Positions 11,329 through 20,925 of a stretch of 64,000 bases of DNA are shown here, piece by piece. The first letter of the stretch is position 1. Each line of letters starts with the position of its first letter. This DNA comes from Chytridium lagenaria (taxonomy: Eukaryota; Chytridiomycota; Chytridiomycetes; Chytridiales; Chytridiaceae). The translations under genes and the position numbers were made by a program. The stretch covers positions 1 to 64,000 of the forward strand of contig JAHLKC010000166.1 in NCBI GenBank assembly GCA_025449115.1. The letters are read 5' to 3'. Below the pieces are notes generated by a model. That model was not told where the DNA came from. It ran no database searches and worked only from the letters and a program-made list of their open reading frames with translations.

Positions 11329-11691
11329 TCAAGACTTGGGAGGAGCGCTTGTAAAAGGTTGCGCCGCATACACCGGATGCTGCGCTGCATGACCTGCTGC
11401 AGGCTGCCCGTACACAGAGTGCTGCTGCCCAAACACATGAGGCTGATGCTGTTCAGTCGGCTGCCTCCCATAACCAGGCTGCTCAGGCGTCCCATGCCCA
11501 TACGGCATACCATTCCCAACGATTTCGACAACAATGGGTCGTTGAGATGCATTTTGAATCTCTTGTATGATCGCTTGGCGTCTCTTTTCGTTCCACTTTA
11601 AGAGATATCGGATAAAGTAAACTTGGGCAATGGTCAAGCCGATGGCGACGATCGCGACGATGACGATGATGTAGGTGTATTCGAAGGCCAT
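11329..11691 (-). CDS. Small single-span membrane protein 5 of the array
   Basis: Single exon of 120 residues starting at the ATG ending at 11691; the longer upstream frame is rejected because the hydrophobic helix starts right after this Met, as in the other members. Helix at about residues 6-30 (YIIVIVAIVAIGLTIAQVYFI), then a basic KWNEKRRQ stop-transfer, then a tail rich in Gly, Pro, Gln, Tyr and His (GYGRQPTEQHQ, VYGQPAAGHAAQHPVYAA). No known domain. It sits head-to-tail with members 4 and 6. Function unknown. Confidence 0.88.
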   Translation of the reverse strand: MAFEYTYIIVIVAIVAIGLTIAQVYFIRYLLKWNEKRRQAIIQEIQNASQRPIVVEIVGNGMPYGHGTPEQPGYGRQPTEQHQPHVFGQQHSVYGQPAAGHAAQHPVYAAQPFTSAPPKS

Positions 11692-12167
11692 GGATGTATT
11701 AGGTGTGAAGAAAATGGATGAGTGTGCATGTTGGAGCTGAACTATACCCTTTTTATATGCATTTAAAGGAGGGTTGCTGCTTACATGTCTGAGTGTAGCC
11801 CTGAATTTTATGTCACTCTTTTTCTCTTCCCCGAAATGGAAAACATCAAAGTTGTGGTTGTAAATCAAAATTCCTGGCGTGATTTTCAACCTTTTGAAGC
11901 GGAGTCCAGCGTCAATCCACACATTAACAAGCTCAAGGAGTTAGACGTGGATGTGATTGTGGATACATCACGCCAACTTGGTGTTCTAGTCCACAATACG
12001 TGCCTGCAAATACAAAGAAAGTAAAGCTGCCACGTCATTAATCAAATGTATAAAGATTCTATTAAATATTATTTAAGTTTAAGAGGATATCAAAACAAGA
12101 GCTTAGTAGAGGACTAAGCCACCAAAAGATGGGTTTTAAGGACACCGTTACAGATGAAAGAAAAGGG
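11692..12167. other. Intergenic within small-membrane-protein array
   Basis: Spacer between members 5 and 6. A plus-strand frame at 11785-12024 has no similarity I recognise and overlaps the 5' flank of member 5; not called. Confidence 0.4.
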
Positions 12168-12526
12168 TTATAGGATCCGGACTTGGTCGCATCCATTCAA
12201 AATATGACTGCCCCTCTTGGCCACATTCACAACAGAAGGCGTGCCCGTCCCTTGCGTCTCGCGTCGCACTGACAGCTGGACACACCAGAAAATGGTAATG
12301 TTGATGAGGATGGTGAGGATGGAGACGACGATGACGATGATGTTGTAGGTGGTGCTGGCGGCTATAACGTCGTTGGTGGCGATGGAAGTGGGCTGCTGGA
12401 TTACATGGTTGAAGGTGGTTGTCAGGAGGACACGGCTATGAGTTTTTGAGAGGGGGATTGAAGTGTCGATTGACCCACAATTATAGGAAAAACAGGTCGT
12501 CGATAATTGACAGGGCTTACAAACAT
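12168..12526 (-). CDS. Small single-span membrane protein 6 of the array (start uncertain)
   Basis: The main exon (12395-12168) encodes a short Ser/Thr/Asn-rich N-terminus, a hydrophobic helix (IIVIVVSILTILINITIFWC), a basic SVRRE boundary and a tail of about 35 residues. No Met lies in frame near the helix. A six-nt first exon (12526-12521, Met-Phe) followed by a GTAAGC intron ending in CCAG restores a start and gives about 77 residues with the same short N-terminus as the other members. That first exon is my inference; the helix-encoding exon is seen directly. The tail (GTGTPSVVNVAKRG) shares no motif with its neighbours. Unknown function. Confidence 0.55.
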
Positions 12527-13082
12527 TGTCGTAAATAATGAAAACACGCCAGCCTTCATTCAAAGATATCTTTGATCGCATCAAGTCGACGAGCAGCCTA
12601 GTCAACGAACCTGCGCGATGTAAACCAGAATGTCTCTCGGCAGTAAAACTGGCGTCTGACCAACATTTGTGATGGCGATACGATAAGAATATTTGAAGGC
12701 TTGAGGAAATATAGTATCCACCTAAATTCACGATGGTTGGATGTACAGGAAAGTATGCGCATTCGAAATGTGGTTTTTAAATATTCTAAAACAAAAGGGT
12801 TGTTAAAGTATTGACGCAAAACATAAACACACTCCCATATATAATTAGCCTCTTGTAGGATTTCATTCTACATTTTTCCAAGGGACCTTCATAAGTTCTT
12901 CTTCTTCACAAAAACCACCGACTCTTAAATGAAAATCAACTTGATTCATACCTCACTATCCACCTTTCCTCTGACGGCAATCCCGGTATATAGTCTTTCG
13001 CGAACTACACCACTTTAGGTGCACCGCAATGGGCATAACCCCCACCCGCCAACAGTCCATCGTCAACCTTTTAAATAACCCC
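12527..13082. other. Intergenic
   Basis: Between the last small membrane-protein gene and a degraded coding remnant. No convincing gene; only short minus-strand frames. Confidence 0.4.
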
Positions 13083-13534
13083 TCAATCTCCTTGGCCGAC
13101 AGCCGGTGCCGCTGTGGCAATCATATACCGCGCGCCAACGTATTTCGTAGTGAAGTTTGTGGCTGCGTTGCCGTTGAACGTGTCAATTGCAGTATTCTGC
13201 GAGGGTGAAGGCAAGAGCGAAGTTTTGTGGAGGACGTGGAGATGGCGAAACCAAATGGCGGCAAATTCACAGCGACCGCCACCCCATCTTTAGGAAGCAC
13301 CGCAACAGCCGTATACCAACGCGAAATCACGTATTACACACACCCGCCGTTAACCGTGATACCCTGTGACTCTGCTCCCGGAGTTTCGTCTTTATGCATA
13401 TAGGACAGTGGCTGTGATGCATAGTGGCCCGGAATGTCTAGAACGCCAGCGCGGAGACCAGGGATGATGCGTGGTAGAGGTGTGCTGGTGGGGATGATTT
13501 TGCCAATAATGGCGTGGCAGACGTGGGGGTATAA
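13083..13534 (-). pseudogene. Degraded coding remnant, possibly serine beta-lactamase-like
   Basis: The minus strand shows coding-like stretches without a usable start: HAIIGKIIPTSTPLPRIIPG at 13519-13460, GITVNGG near 13355, then an in-frame TAA, then WYTAVAVLPKDGVAVAVN at about 13320-13270. After a possible intron comes GNAATNFTTKYVGARYM and a stop at 13083. The NGG...LPKDGVAVAVN arrangement is reminiscent of the C-terminal part of class-C beta-lactamase-like serine hydrolases; this is a weak family guess. No nucleophile-bearing N-terminal half is present. Because other genes here show single-base errors, the in-frame stop alone does not prove decay; the missing 5' half is better evidence. 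Confidence 0.4.
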
Positions 13535-14597
13535 TTACGTGACACTTTTGGAAGCTTCGGTTGTATTTTTTTGATGAGAGACTTTGTCCGGTTGAAGGGT
13601 TACCAAGGGAAGAGTGACGTTTTGAAAGTCGAAATTTGGTTATGAGAAGTGGAGGCGTTTGAGGATTCGAAAAGTGCTATTATTAAAAAATGCCACGTCT
13701 GCAGTAATAACTTTCAAAGTCAATAAAGAATATCCACAAGTTTGTTTGATCATACAGAAAGCCTTCTTAAAAAAAGATTGTAAGCTGATTGGTGCTGAGT
13801 GTGAAATTCATGTGCTACGATGACCGCACGTCTGTGTAACATAGTTTTCATAGGATGCGGTTGATGTTCCTTTCTTTTTTTTTTTCTTTCCTCTTTTCTT
13901 TTGAGCTATATAGGGGCAAGCAGGAGTGTGGAAAATGAATTGTAAATGACTGATTAGAAGAGAGTGTGTAACACACCCTTCCTTGTAATGAATGGTTGGG
14001 GCCTGCGCTCAATAATAGGTAGAATAGGCCGCAAGGTGATGAAATCGTTTTTAATTTTAAAAAAGACTTTCTAGCCCCGTCAATTCCATCACCGCTGCTG
14101 CTTGCTTCATCGTCTGGCCCATCTGTCCTCTCACATTCTATCCATCTCTCACCATCCATCCATCCTTCCATTCATCCATCCATTCAACCATACATTCATT
14201 CAACCCATCCATTAATCTATCCATTCAACCATCCATCATTCGTTGAACCATCCATCCATCCCATCCCCATCGACACACTCCATTCTAAGAGTCTACCTTA
14301 CCTTCACCCTACTGTCTCCTGTCTCTCTCTATCCACACTCCTTTATATTTCGGGGATTCATTTCATTGTAAATTGCTGCACCACACACAGCCCCTTGGGT
14401 CAATTCATTCCTCACTAAAAGGAGGCTTTCAAAGGTGCCGCCTTTTTTGTATTTTAGCTCTCACTTCCTCCACACACACACATACACATACACGTATTCC
14501 ACTTCACCCCTCCTTCCCCACCTCAACCCAGAAAAGAGCTACAAAACAAACACTCAATTTTCTCTAAACAACCGTCAATCACCAAAAGACCAAAAAA
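13535..14597. other. Intergenic and 5' flank of phosphatase gene
   Basis: Contains the CCAT-type repeat at 14141-14270 and C/T-rich sequence with CACACA runs (14470-14495) directly before the phosphatase start. No gene seen. Confidence 0.45.
14141..14270. repeat. CCAT/ATTCAACC low-complexity repeat
   Basis: Imperfect tetranucleotide CCAT units mixed with CATTCAACC units over about 130 nt upstream of the phosphatase gene. Probably promoter-proximal microsatellite. Confidence 0.8.
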
Positions 14598-15602
14598 ATG
14601 TCTACATTAACGCTCGCCGCCGGCCGCTCAACAACCATGCGAAAAATGCGTCCTCCGCCTCTCTCACTATCCATCTCAACGTCACCGTCAACCCCAAAAC
14701 CAACCACCTCACCCACCCTCCGCACTCCCATCTCCCCATCTCACGCCGCAGACCACAACAGTGCATCCCTCAACTTTTACCCTGACGGTCCAGCCACCAT
14801 CCTCCCAAATCTTCTCCTAGGCTCAGAGCAAAACGCTTCAGACGTCTCCATCCTCTCCCGCTACAACGTTAAATGTGTCCTCAACGTGGCTAAAGAGGTC
14901 ACCAACCCTTTACTGGAAGCAAAGGCTGTGCCTATGACTGCTAGACCAATGGACTCGAACGCCGCTCCCATGTCTGCCTACCCATTCGACGCTGCACCGC
15001 TCTCCTCCATCGAACCTCCCAGCGCAATATGGTCTGCCCTACCCTTTTCTCCACGACCTGGCGCCATTGCCTCCCAAAAACTTCCTCTACCCCTCCGCGC
15101 CCAAGACTTTGAAGGCGCTCCTTCCCCTTCTCCCACAGACTCCTCCTTCCCATCCCCAGCCTCCTCACTATCCTCCATCACATCCCCATCCACCAACCCA
15201 ATACTCGACAACCCATCCACACCGCCTCCTCCCTCTGTCCTCACATCCGCACAACATCAACAACCATACTCTCTACCAGCCTACTTCAAGCTCCCCTGGT
15301 CTCACGCTGAATCCGACCTCCTCACCCAATTCACCCGCGCCTTCACCTACATTGACGCTGCCGTCTCCCAGAACCTCCCTGTGCTTGTAGCATGTCAGCA
15401 GGGTGTTTCAAGGTCCGCGTCCCTCGTTATCGCGTACGTTATGGCGACGAAACGGATGACGCTGGAGGAGTCGTATGAGTATGTGAAAAAGTGTAGCCCG
15501 AACGTGTGTCCGAACGTGGGGTTCATGGCTCAATTGGTCGAGTTTGAGATGATGTTGAAGAAGGAACGGGAGGCAGAGATGGATTTAGATATGGAGTTGT
15601 GA
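14598..15602 (+). CDS. Dual-specificity (MAPK-type) protein phosphatase
   Basis: Single exon, 334 residues. The N-terminal 55 are Ser/Thr/Pro-rich. The phosphatase domain begins at ILPNLLLGSEQNASD, interrupted by a Ser/Pro-rich insert of about 120 residues (roughly 120-230), and resumes at YFKLPWSHAESDLL. The catalytic loop is VACQQGVSRSASLVIAYVM: Cys and Arg of CX5R are present and followed by the SAS of fungal MAPK phosphatases (Msg5/Pmp1 type). The usual His before the Cys is Ala here. CPNVGFMAQLVEFE matches the helix after the loop in this family. By family knowledge it would dephosphorylate a MAP kinase. The start has A at -3 and is the first ATG of the frame. Substrate and activity are inferred. 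Confidence 0.9.
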   Translation: MSTLTLAAGRSTTMRKMRPPPLSLSISTSPSTPKPTTSPTLRTPISPSHAADHNSASLNFYPDGPATILPNLLLGSEQNASDVSILSRYNVKCVLNVAKEVTNPLLEAKAVPMTARPMDSNAAPMSAYPFDAAPLSSIEPPSAIWSALPFSPRPGAIASQKLPLPLRAQDFEGAPSPSPTDSSFPSPASSLSSITSPSTNPILDNPSTPPPPSVLTSAQHQQPYSLPAYFKLPWSHAESDLLTQFTRAFTYIDAAVSQNLPVLVACQQGVSRSASLVIAYVMATKRMTLEESYEYVKKCSPNVCPNVGFMAQLVEFEMMLKKEREAEMDLDMEL

Positions 15603-17301
15603 GTCCATTTTTTCCTTCATCAAGACTTGGTTTACCGATATAGATCTTCATTATATACCTATTTTTTTGGTTCTCATTCGACTATTTTGAATTGTCAACA
15701 CCCCCATTTGAATATCCATTTTCTATCCCCCCATACATAAAAAAAAAAAACGAAACCCTTCCCGTTTGTATGTTAAAATTTCACTTTTCATCATTTTTAT
15801 CTTTTCATTTTTATCCTCTGGCCTAGCTGCATTTTCATATCTTGCATTCTCCACCTATTTTTTTTTTCTCTCGCATGCCTCCCGTTCTCGTATTCTCTTT
15901 TTTCGGACCGGTCCTCCTCGCTCCAAACCACATCTTTACCAATATCGGGTGTTTCCTCCCCCCCTTCCCACCATTATTTAATTTATGAAAAAAAGAAATG
16001 AAGTGGTATCCTTTGAGTCTACACCTTTTGTTTTTTTGTCAGGCTTTTAATTATCGCCATCGATGTGGCCTTTACAGAAATTTTGCTTCATGAAATTTTT
16101 ACATGGGGTTCTTTTTCTTGTCTTCAAAGGCGCATCATCTCGGGCCGCCCTGTTGACCGTTTTTGACGGCCAGGAATGTAACATTGGCTCGGAATTGCTT
16201 TGACGCCTCAGTCTCACGCGATGGACTGTCAATGCGCATTTGTCTGCCCCCAAAAAGGAGCCGTGGGCGCGTCATGTTGAGGCTAAGGGTTGCGCGTTTT
16301 GAGGGTCCCTTGAAAAAGGCGTATGATTAAGGTGTGCTTTCTCTTTCGTGGAAACGGTCCGAACGCGCTATGGGAACAGGCATTGATGCGTGTGTCCTGG
16401 AGTGGAGAATTCAAACAGGTTCCAAGTTTATATGTTGATTTGAAAAATGATCTATTAATACCTACGCTTATGTAGATTTCTTCTTATACAGATCAAAAAT
16501 GGGAGAATTTCTTTCTTACAATGTGGGTATGAAGATGGAGTTCCGACGGGTACGGAAAAGTAAGGTGATTCTTTGGTCATCTCATTAAAAGCTGATGGAA
16601 TCACTTCCCCTAAATCTCTCTATACTCCACATGTACATCAATACCGGCATACGGCGCAAAACCATAAACCACTCTTTCAAATTATTTTGGCTTGCTCATC
16701 GATAATAAATGCAAATGGCCCGCCTCACTTCGTCCGAGACTCGTTGACGGTTGACCAAAGGTCTTGATGTTGCACGAAGCACGCCGCACGTAGTGTTAAA
16801 CTAGTCGAGGAGAGACGTTGATTTGAAACATGAAATGAAACATCTTAAATCAATAGAGTTTATCCTTGCATTTATTGTCGCGTCCTGAAAATGGTTAGTG
16901 ATCTCCGAAGCGCCTACGCCAGCCAACAAGGAATTCTGGGATGTGTTCAAAGCGAGTATCCACGTTATATGCTACTCGTTTTCAAACTTTATACCTTTTT
17001 TTTTTAACCCCAAATCGCTATGGACCCCAAACGTCTTGAATAGGCCCACAGAAATAAATTCCCCATTCTCTCGCCGTTCCTCTTTCTTTCCCATTCATCA
17101 CAGAATTTTCATCAACTGGCAATCTATATCCTTAACTTTTTTTTTCCCCCTGCGCCATTACCCATAAACGACCAGACAAAATTGTAAGGGTTTTCCACTC
17201 TACATGCTTTTATTTGCAAGCCACATTTGTTTTATTTTGAGATAGTTAAAAAAAGCGGTCTGACAGTTGCTAGCTTTCACCCCCGCTTTCTTACTCAAAC
17301 C
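15603..17301. other. Long intergenic region
   Basis: T-rich 3' UTR of the phosphatase (to about 16000), then about 1.2 kb of unremarkable sequence. Frames at 15766-15981, 16047-16253 and 16898-17167 lack domains and look random. No RNA gene recognised. Confidence 0.4.
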
Positions 17302-18335
17302 ATGTCGGACCTACCTTCCCCTCCCGCTTACGAACGGCAACCTCCACCGCCGCATAACCTCACGTCCGAAGTTAATTACTCAAGTGAGGACAGCAGCCTC
17401 ATGCCCGCCTTTACACAACACCAAATGAACCTTTCCCCAAGAATCACGGTTCATCAGTTTCTCGCATATCCAGCCTCTCAATGCTTCATGGGACTCGTAT
17501 CGGGGAGGTTGGGTGGCGGGGTGTATGCAACAACCGTCACCACTTCCAACACCTGGGACGGGAAGTGAGACGACTTCCGCGGAGTACCCTTTCCCATTTG
17601 ATTGGGGTGTCGTCACGTCACTGCACCGATTCATCTAAATCCGTCAATTGTTTCCATTCCATCCCCAACGAGTTTATTTGCTTCAACGCCAACTTCATCC
17701 CCTGCGCCAAGATATTACTCTTCATTGTCAGAGGTGTTCTGGATGGTGGAGTTGTGGAAGATACTGGTTTTAGGACGGGTACGAATTTTTCCCCCGCACC
17801 ACGGACTATTTCACCGTACAAACACCATCCCTGTCTCCCGACATGCAGACAATACTTCACAACATCCAAGAAATCTCCTTCCATTCTCCTCAACTCACAA
17901 CTCACCCCTTATCCCCCCTCATCCCACACACGTCTTCCCCGTCTCTACCATTAGAAACCTCCAACACAACCTCAACCCTTCTCAACACCTCAACCCTCCC
18001 ATCATCCACCCCCTCCCCCTCCCCATCCACAAAACGCCTCTCCCCCCAACCTCAAACGCACCCCCCTCTCCCGTCCCCACACCTGCCCCCACTGCCCGCG
18101 CACCTTCCACCGCCTCCACAACCTGACCTCCCACATCCCCACCCACTTCCCCCGCGCCCCCCACACATGTCCGCACTGTCCCTCCCACTTCCAAAGACGT
18201 CACGATCTCACACGTCACGTCCGTGCAAAACATTCATTGGAGAGACCTTATAAATGTCACGCTTGTGATGCTGCTTTCTCGAGATTGGATAGTTGGAAGA
18301 AACATTGGGAGTTTGAGGAGAGGAAGTTGGGATGA
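17302..18335 (+). CDS. C2H2 zinc-finger transcription factor (5' structure unresolved)
   Basis: The last exon (17955-18335, after a TTAG acceptor) encodes about 35 Pro/Ser/Gln-rich residues and three zinc fingers. Fingers 1 and 2 are full C2H2 (CPHCPRTFHRLHNLTSHIPTH and CPHCPSHFQRRHDLTRH); finger 3 (CHACDAAFSRLDSWKKHWEF) lacks the last His. The linker LERPYKC is the usual TGEKPY-type. A plausible first exon starts at the ATG at 17302 (MSDLPSPPAYERQ), but the middle (17520-17955) has Ser/Pro-rich open frames in all three phases, and I cannot place the introns; an indel in a C run near 18035 is possible. It should bind DNA in the nucleus; target unknown. Confidence 0.7.
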
Positions 18336-19556
18336 GAAAGGGGGGGAGTTGGATCATGGGTTGGCGAGTAACGCATTCGTTGCTCGTTTATCTCGTTGAT
18401 GTTATCGTTTAGACTTTCTGTAGACATAATCAAAATAAAGTGCTGGATGGGGATGCACTGTAATAGAAGAACCTGGTATCTCGTTACTAGTGACACGACC
18501 ACTCTTCTCGTAGTACTTACATACTGCACCCACGCGACAATAAACAAGCATTAACTTGTCTTTCTGGAGAACTACCTTTTTTTGTCCGATCACGTGTTAT
18601 AAGTTAATAGAAACTTTAATTCAACTGTATAATCAGGCTTTCATCCAAATAAGCCATCCATGTTTAATATCATGAACGCGTTGGGGGTTGGGGGTGTTGT
18701 TGGAGTTGAGGTAAGCGCCACCTCGGTCCGAGACTTTAGAAAATATAATACTCACCGGAGGTGGGTCGGGAGTTTTGTTTCTTTTTTTTTGTTCCAAATT
18801 TACGCGTCCAAGTATATTCATCCCGTCTTTATCCTGATTGCGATCCTCACCGGCAACGTTAAGCGTTTTCGCCATCAACAACCTTGTTTCAGGGACCTGC
18901 GAAATCGCGTAAAAGAATGACTGACAAAGAAACAAAAAGCACAAAGGAAACTACGGTGACCGGAGTTTGCCGTAGTGATGGCGTCTAGGTCAAATCTGAA
19001 ACCCTCCAACAAATGCGAGTATCAGACTTTTATAATTCAAATAAAATTTAAAAGGATTAAAAGACGTGTTAAATTATTTTCAGTCGTCTCTTATCCAAAG
19101 AAGGCTGAATAAAGCTTTGCGTTCTTCTATTTATAATGCAGGACGCGTATGATAGGCGGTTATTAAAAAAGAAAGGGTTTGAATAAACAGCGTTCAATTG
19201 CCCCTCTCTGCAAACTCTAACCGTTTCTTCAATGCTATCCTTTGAAATCAGCCTTGGAGAGCGTCATGATCACATATATTTGAGTGGACGCGGAGACGCC
19301 GAGACGTTAAAGCCATGCGATCCCCTCCCTCCCTCCCCCCTCTCTGCAAACTTTAAAAGATTTCTTCAAAGCTATCCAACCACAGGGTTCGCTTTTAGGT
19401 GGAAGAGGATGGGAGGCGGAATGAGATAATAATGCATTGAAACGGTATAGGTCACGAAATTATGATAACCAGAGACTGGCGACGTTGTGTTCTCATTTCG
19501 TTTCTACGGCATAGACTAATTACCACGTCCTAAAAAAGATGCAAAAAGAAATATTG
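18336..19556. other. Intergenic
   Basis: Between the zinc-finger gene and tRNA-Leu. Two overlapping opposite frames at 18633-18944 show no domain and cannot be decided. C/T-rich tract at 19322-19340. No gene called. Confidence 0.4.
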
Positions 19557-19638
19557 TGAGCAGAAAGGGATTCGAACCCTTGCCTCTTGCGAGATGTGAA
19601 CTTGAGTCACACGTCTTAGACCACTCGACCATCTGCCC
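19557..19638 (-). tRNA. tRNA-Leu (anticodon CAA)
   Basis: The reverse complement folds as a class II tRNA. The acceptor stem GGGCAGA pairs with TCTGCTC (one G-U), followed by discriminator A. The D arm holds GTCGAGTGGTCTAAG; the anticodon stem is TGTGA/TCACA with loop CTCAAGT (anticodon CAA, decodes UUG). A long variable arm (CTCGCAAGAG) and the T arm AAGGGTTCGAATCCCTT follow. Class II plus CAA means leucine. There is no intron in the anticodon arm, and CCA is not encoded. Confidence 0.94.
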
Positions 19639-20522
19639 TGGTACTTTTTTGAAATATTTTAAGCCTAATTATTCATAATTTGTAATTTGCAAGCCATCGG
19701 TGAACCCACCAACCTCTCTAACGTTCTGCCATCAAGCCTCTCACTTGTGAAGGCAACTCATCTAATGTTACGCCCTGAGCTTCTTTGGACATTGTGCACG
19801 AAGTCGGCCAGCTTATGAGATGATTTAATCTCAAAATGAGTTGTTGCTTGTAGAAATGTGTTGAATCAAATAGAACCATTTTGAAATAAAATTACCAACG
19901 CACCAGTACATTACGCGGGCCACCATGCCCTGGTTCGCCTTATACCTCCTTTAAGCGTAGAATTTTTACGCGACTGTTAATGAGCGAAAACAACATCTGG
20001 ATACTCTTTGCACGTTATATATGCTGTGACTATGGAGACATCGAGTTTCACTCCGAATACTTTTCTTGCAGGCCCATACTCCTTTAAATATTAAACTTTA
20101 GTGTACGGTGTCAAGAAATCTGGGAGCAACATTATCACTTCTTAATGTAAGGCGTCTAAAAGACCCTAGAAACCTTCAAGTGAGTAAAGTTCTTGTGTTG
20201 AATTTAAAAGGTATGTTTTATTGATACGCATGTAAATACAAGCGCTTCTTTCACTGTAGCTCAGCTTACTCGCTCCTCGCCCGTCATTCTGTCCGACACA
20301 CACCTCGCGAGAACCTCGTCCGTGTGTCTGCTGTAATACTAGAACCGTTACCTTTAAATAGCTGATTTGTCAGGCAGCCTTTCGCCTGTGCCAGATGGAC
20401 AGTCATGTCATAGAAATTTGATATGATTGGTTGAATACTGCGCCACGCCTTAAGTGAAAGAAAAAAGAGAAAAAAAAGCCGGAAATCCATGAATTAAAAA
20501 ATTTATTTAATTATTTGACAAT
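19639..20522. other. Intergenic, upstream of the bZIP promoter
   Basis: No coding frame of note. Mixed sequence with T/A tracts; the minus-strand frame at 20284-20490 has no recognisable feature. Confidence 0.4.
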
Positions 20523-20542
20523 TGAGTCAAAGAGTATAAAAA
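20523..20542 (+). promoter_or_regulatory. Gcn4-type site TGAGTCA and TATA box of the bZIP gene
   Basis: TGAGTCA (20523-20529) is the consensus half-site pair bound by Gcn4/AP-1-type bZIP factors. TATAAAAA follows at 20535-20542. They stand about 390 nt before the bZIP start codon and just before two upstream ORFs. A bZIP site in the promoter of a bZIP gene suggests autoregulation; that is inference. Confidence 0.65.
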
Positions 20543-20597
20543 GTAAACCATGTTTCACCCTCCATTCCTCTCACATTCAAAATTCTCTTTTTCAAAG

Positions 20598-20609
20598 ATG
20601 GCCTTCTAA
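20598..20609 (+). promoter_or_regulatory. Upstream ORF 1 of the bZIP gene
   Basis: ATG GCC TTC TAA: a three-codon ORF in the probable 5' leader. It continues in frame upstream to another ATG at 20550 (19 codons in all), but that ATG is only 8 nt from the TATA box and may precede the transcription start. Short first uORFs like this are a feature of Gcn4/cpc-1 mRNAs. Confidence 0.6.
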
Positions 20610-20725
20610 ATCACCCCCTCCGTTTTAGCATTTTAATCCGTTAGTCAACAAATCAACTCTTACAGAGTGCTTTAAGCAACCCTACTGCAACCCCAGTACA
20701 CCAACCCTGCACAACTTTATTCATC

Positions 20726-20845
20726 ATGGCCACCTTTAACCCCATCAACAACGTCTCATCAGAGTACAACAACAAGAACAACACACAGAACGCCATTGAG
20801 TCTATAGCAGAATCATTTGCATCCTCCTCTCCACTCTCCATATAA
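20726..20845 (+). promoter_or_regulatory. Upstream ORF 2 of the bZIP gene (39 codons)
   Basis: ATG at 20726 opens a 39-residue Asn/Ser-rich frame that stops at 20843-20845, 80 nt before the main ATG. No other ATG lies between uORF 1 and uORF 2, or between uORF 2 and the main start. The small-first, longer-second order matches what is known of fungal Gcn4/cpc-1 leaders, where uORF 2 blocks main-ORF translation unless eIF2 is phosphorylated. Regulation here is inferred. Confidence 0.6.
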
Positions 20846-20925
20846 CGGAATCAAACAACCTATATCATCCACCAGGAACCCTTTCACAGCAAACCATAGC
20901 CGCGTTAACACACCCATCCAATAAT

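Noticed and set aside
11785..12024. Plus-strand ORF between small membrane proteins 5 and 6
   Set aside because: No promoter context or family; overlaps the 5' flank of a supported minus-strand gene.
18633..18944. Opposite-strand ORFs of 86-103 codons
   Set aside because: Neither has a recognisable feature, splice partner or family; cannot be told from chance.
20550..20609. 19-codon version of uORF 1 as the sole first uORF
   Set aside because: Its ATG is only 8 nt from the TATA box, so it is probably upstream of the transcript start; the 3-codon version from 20598 is safer.
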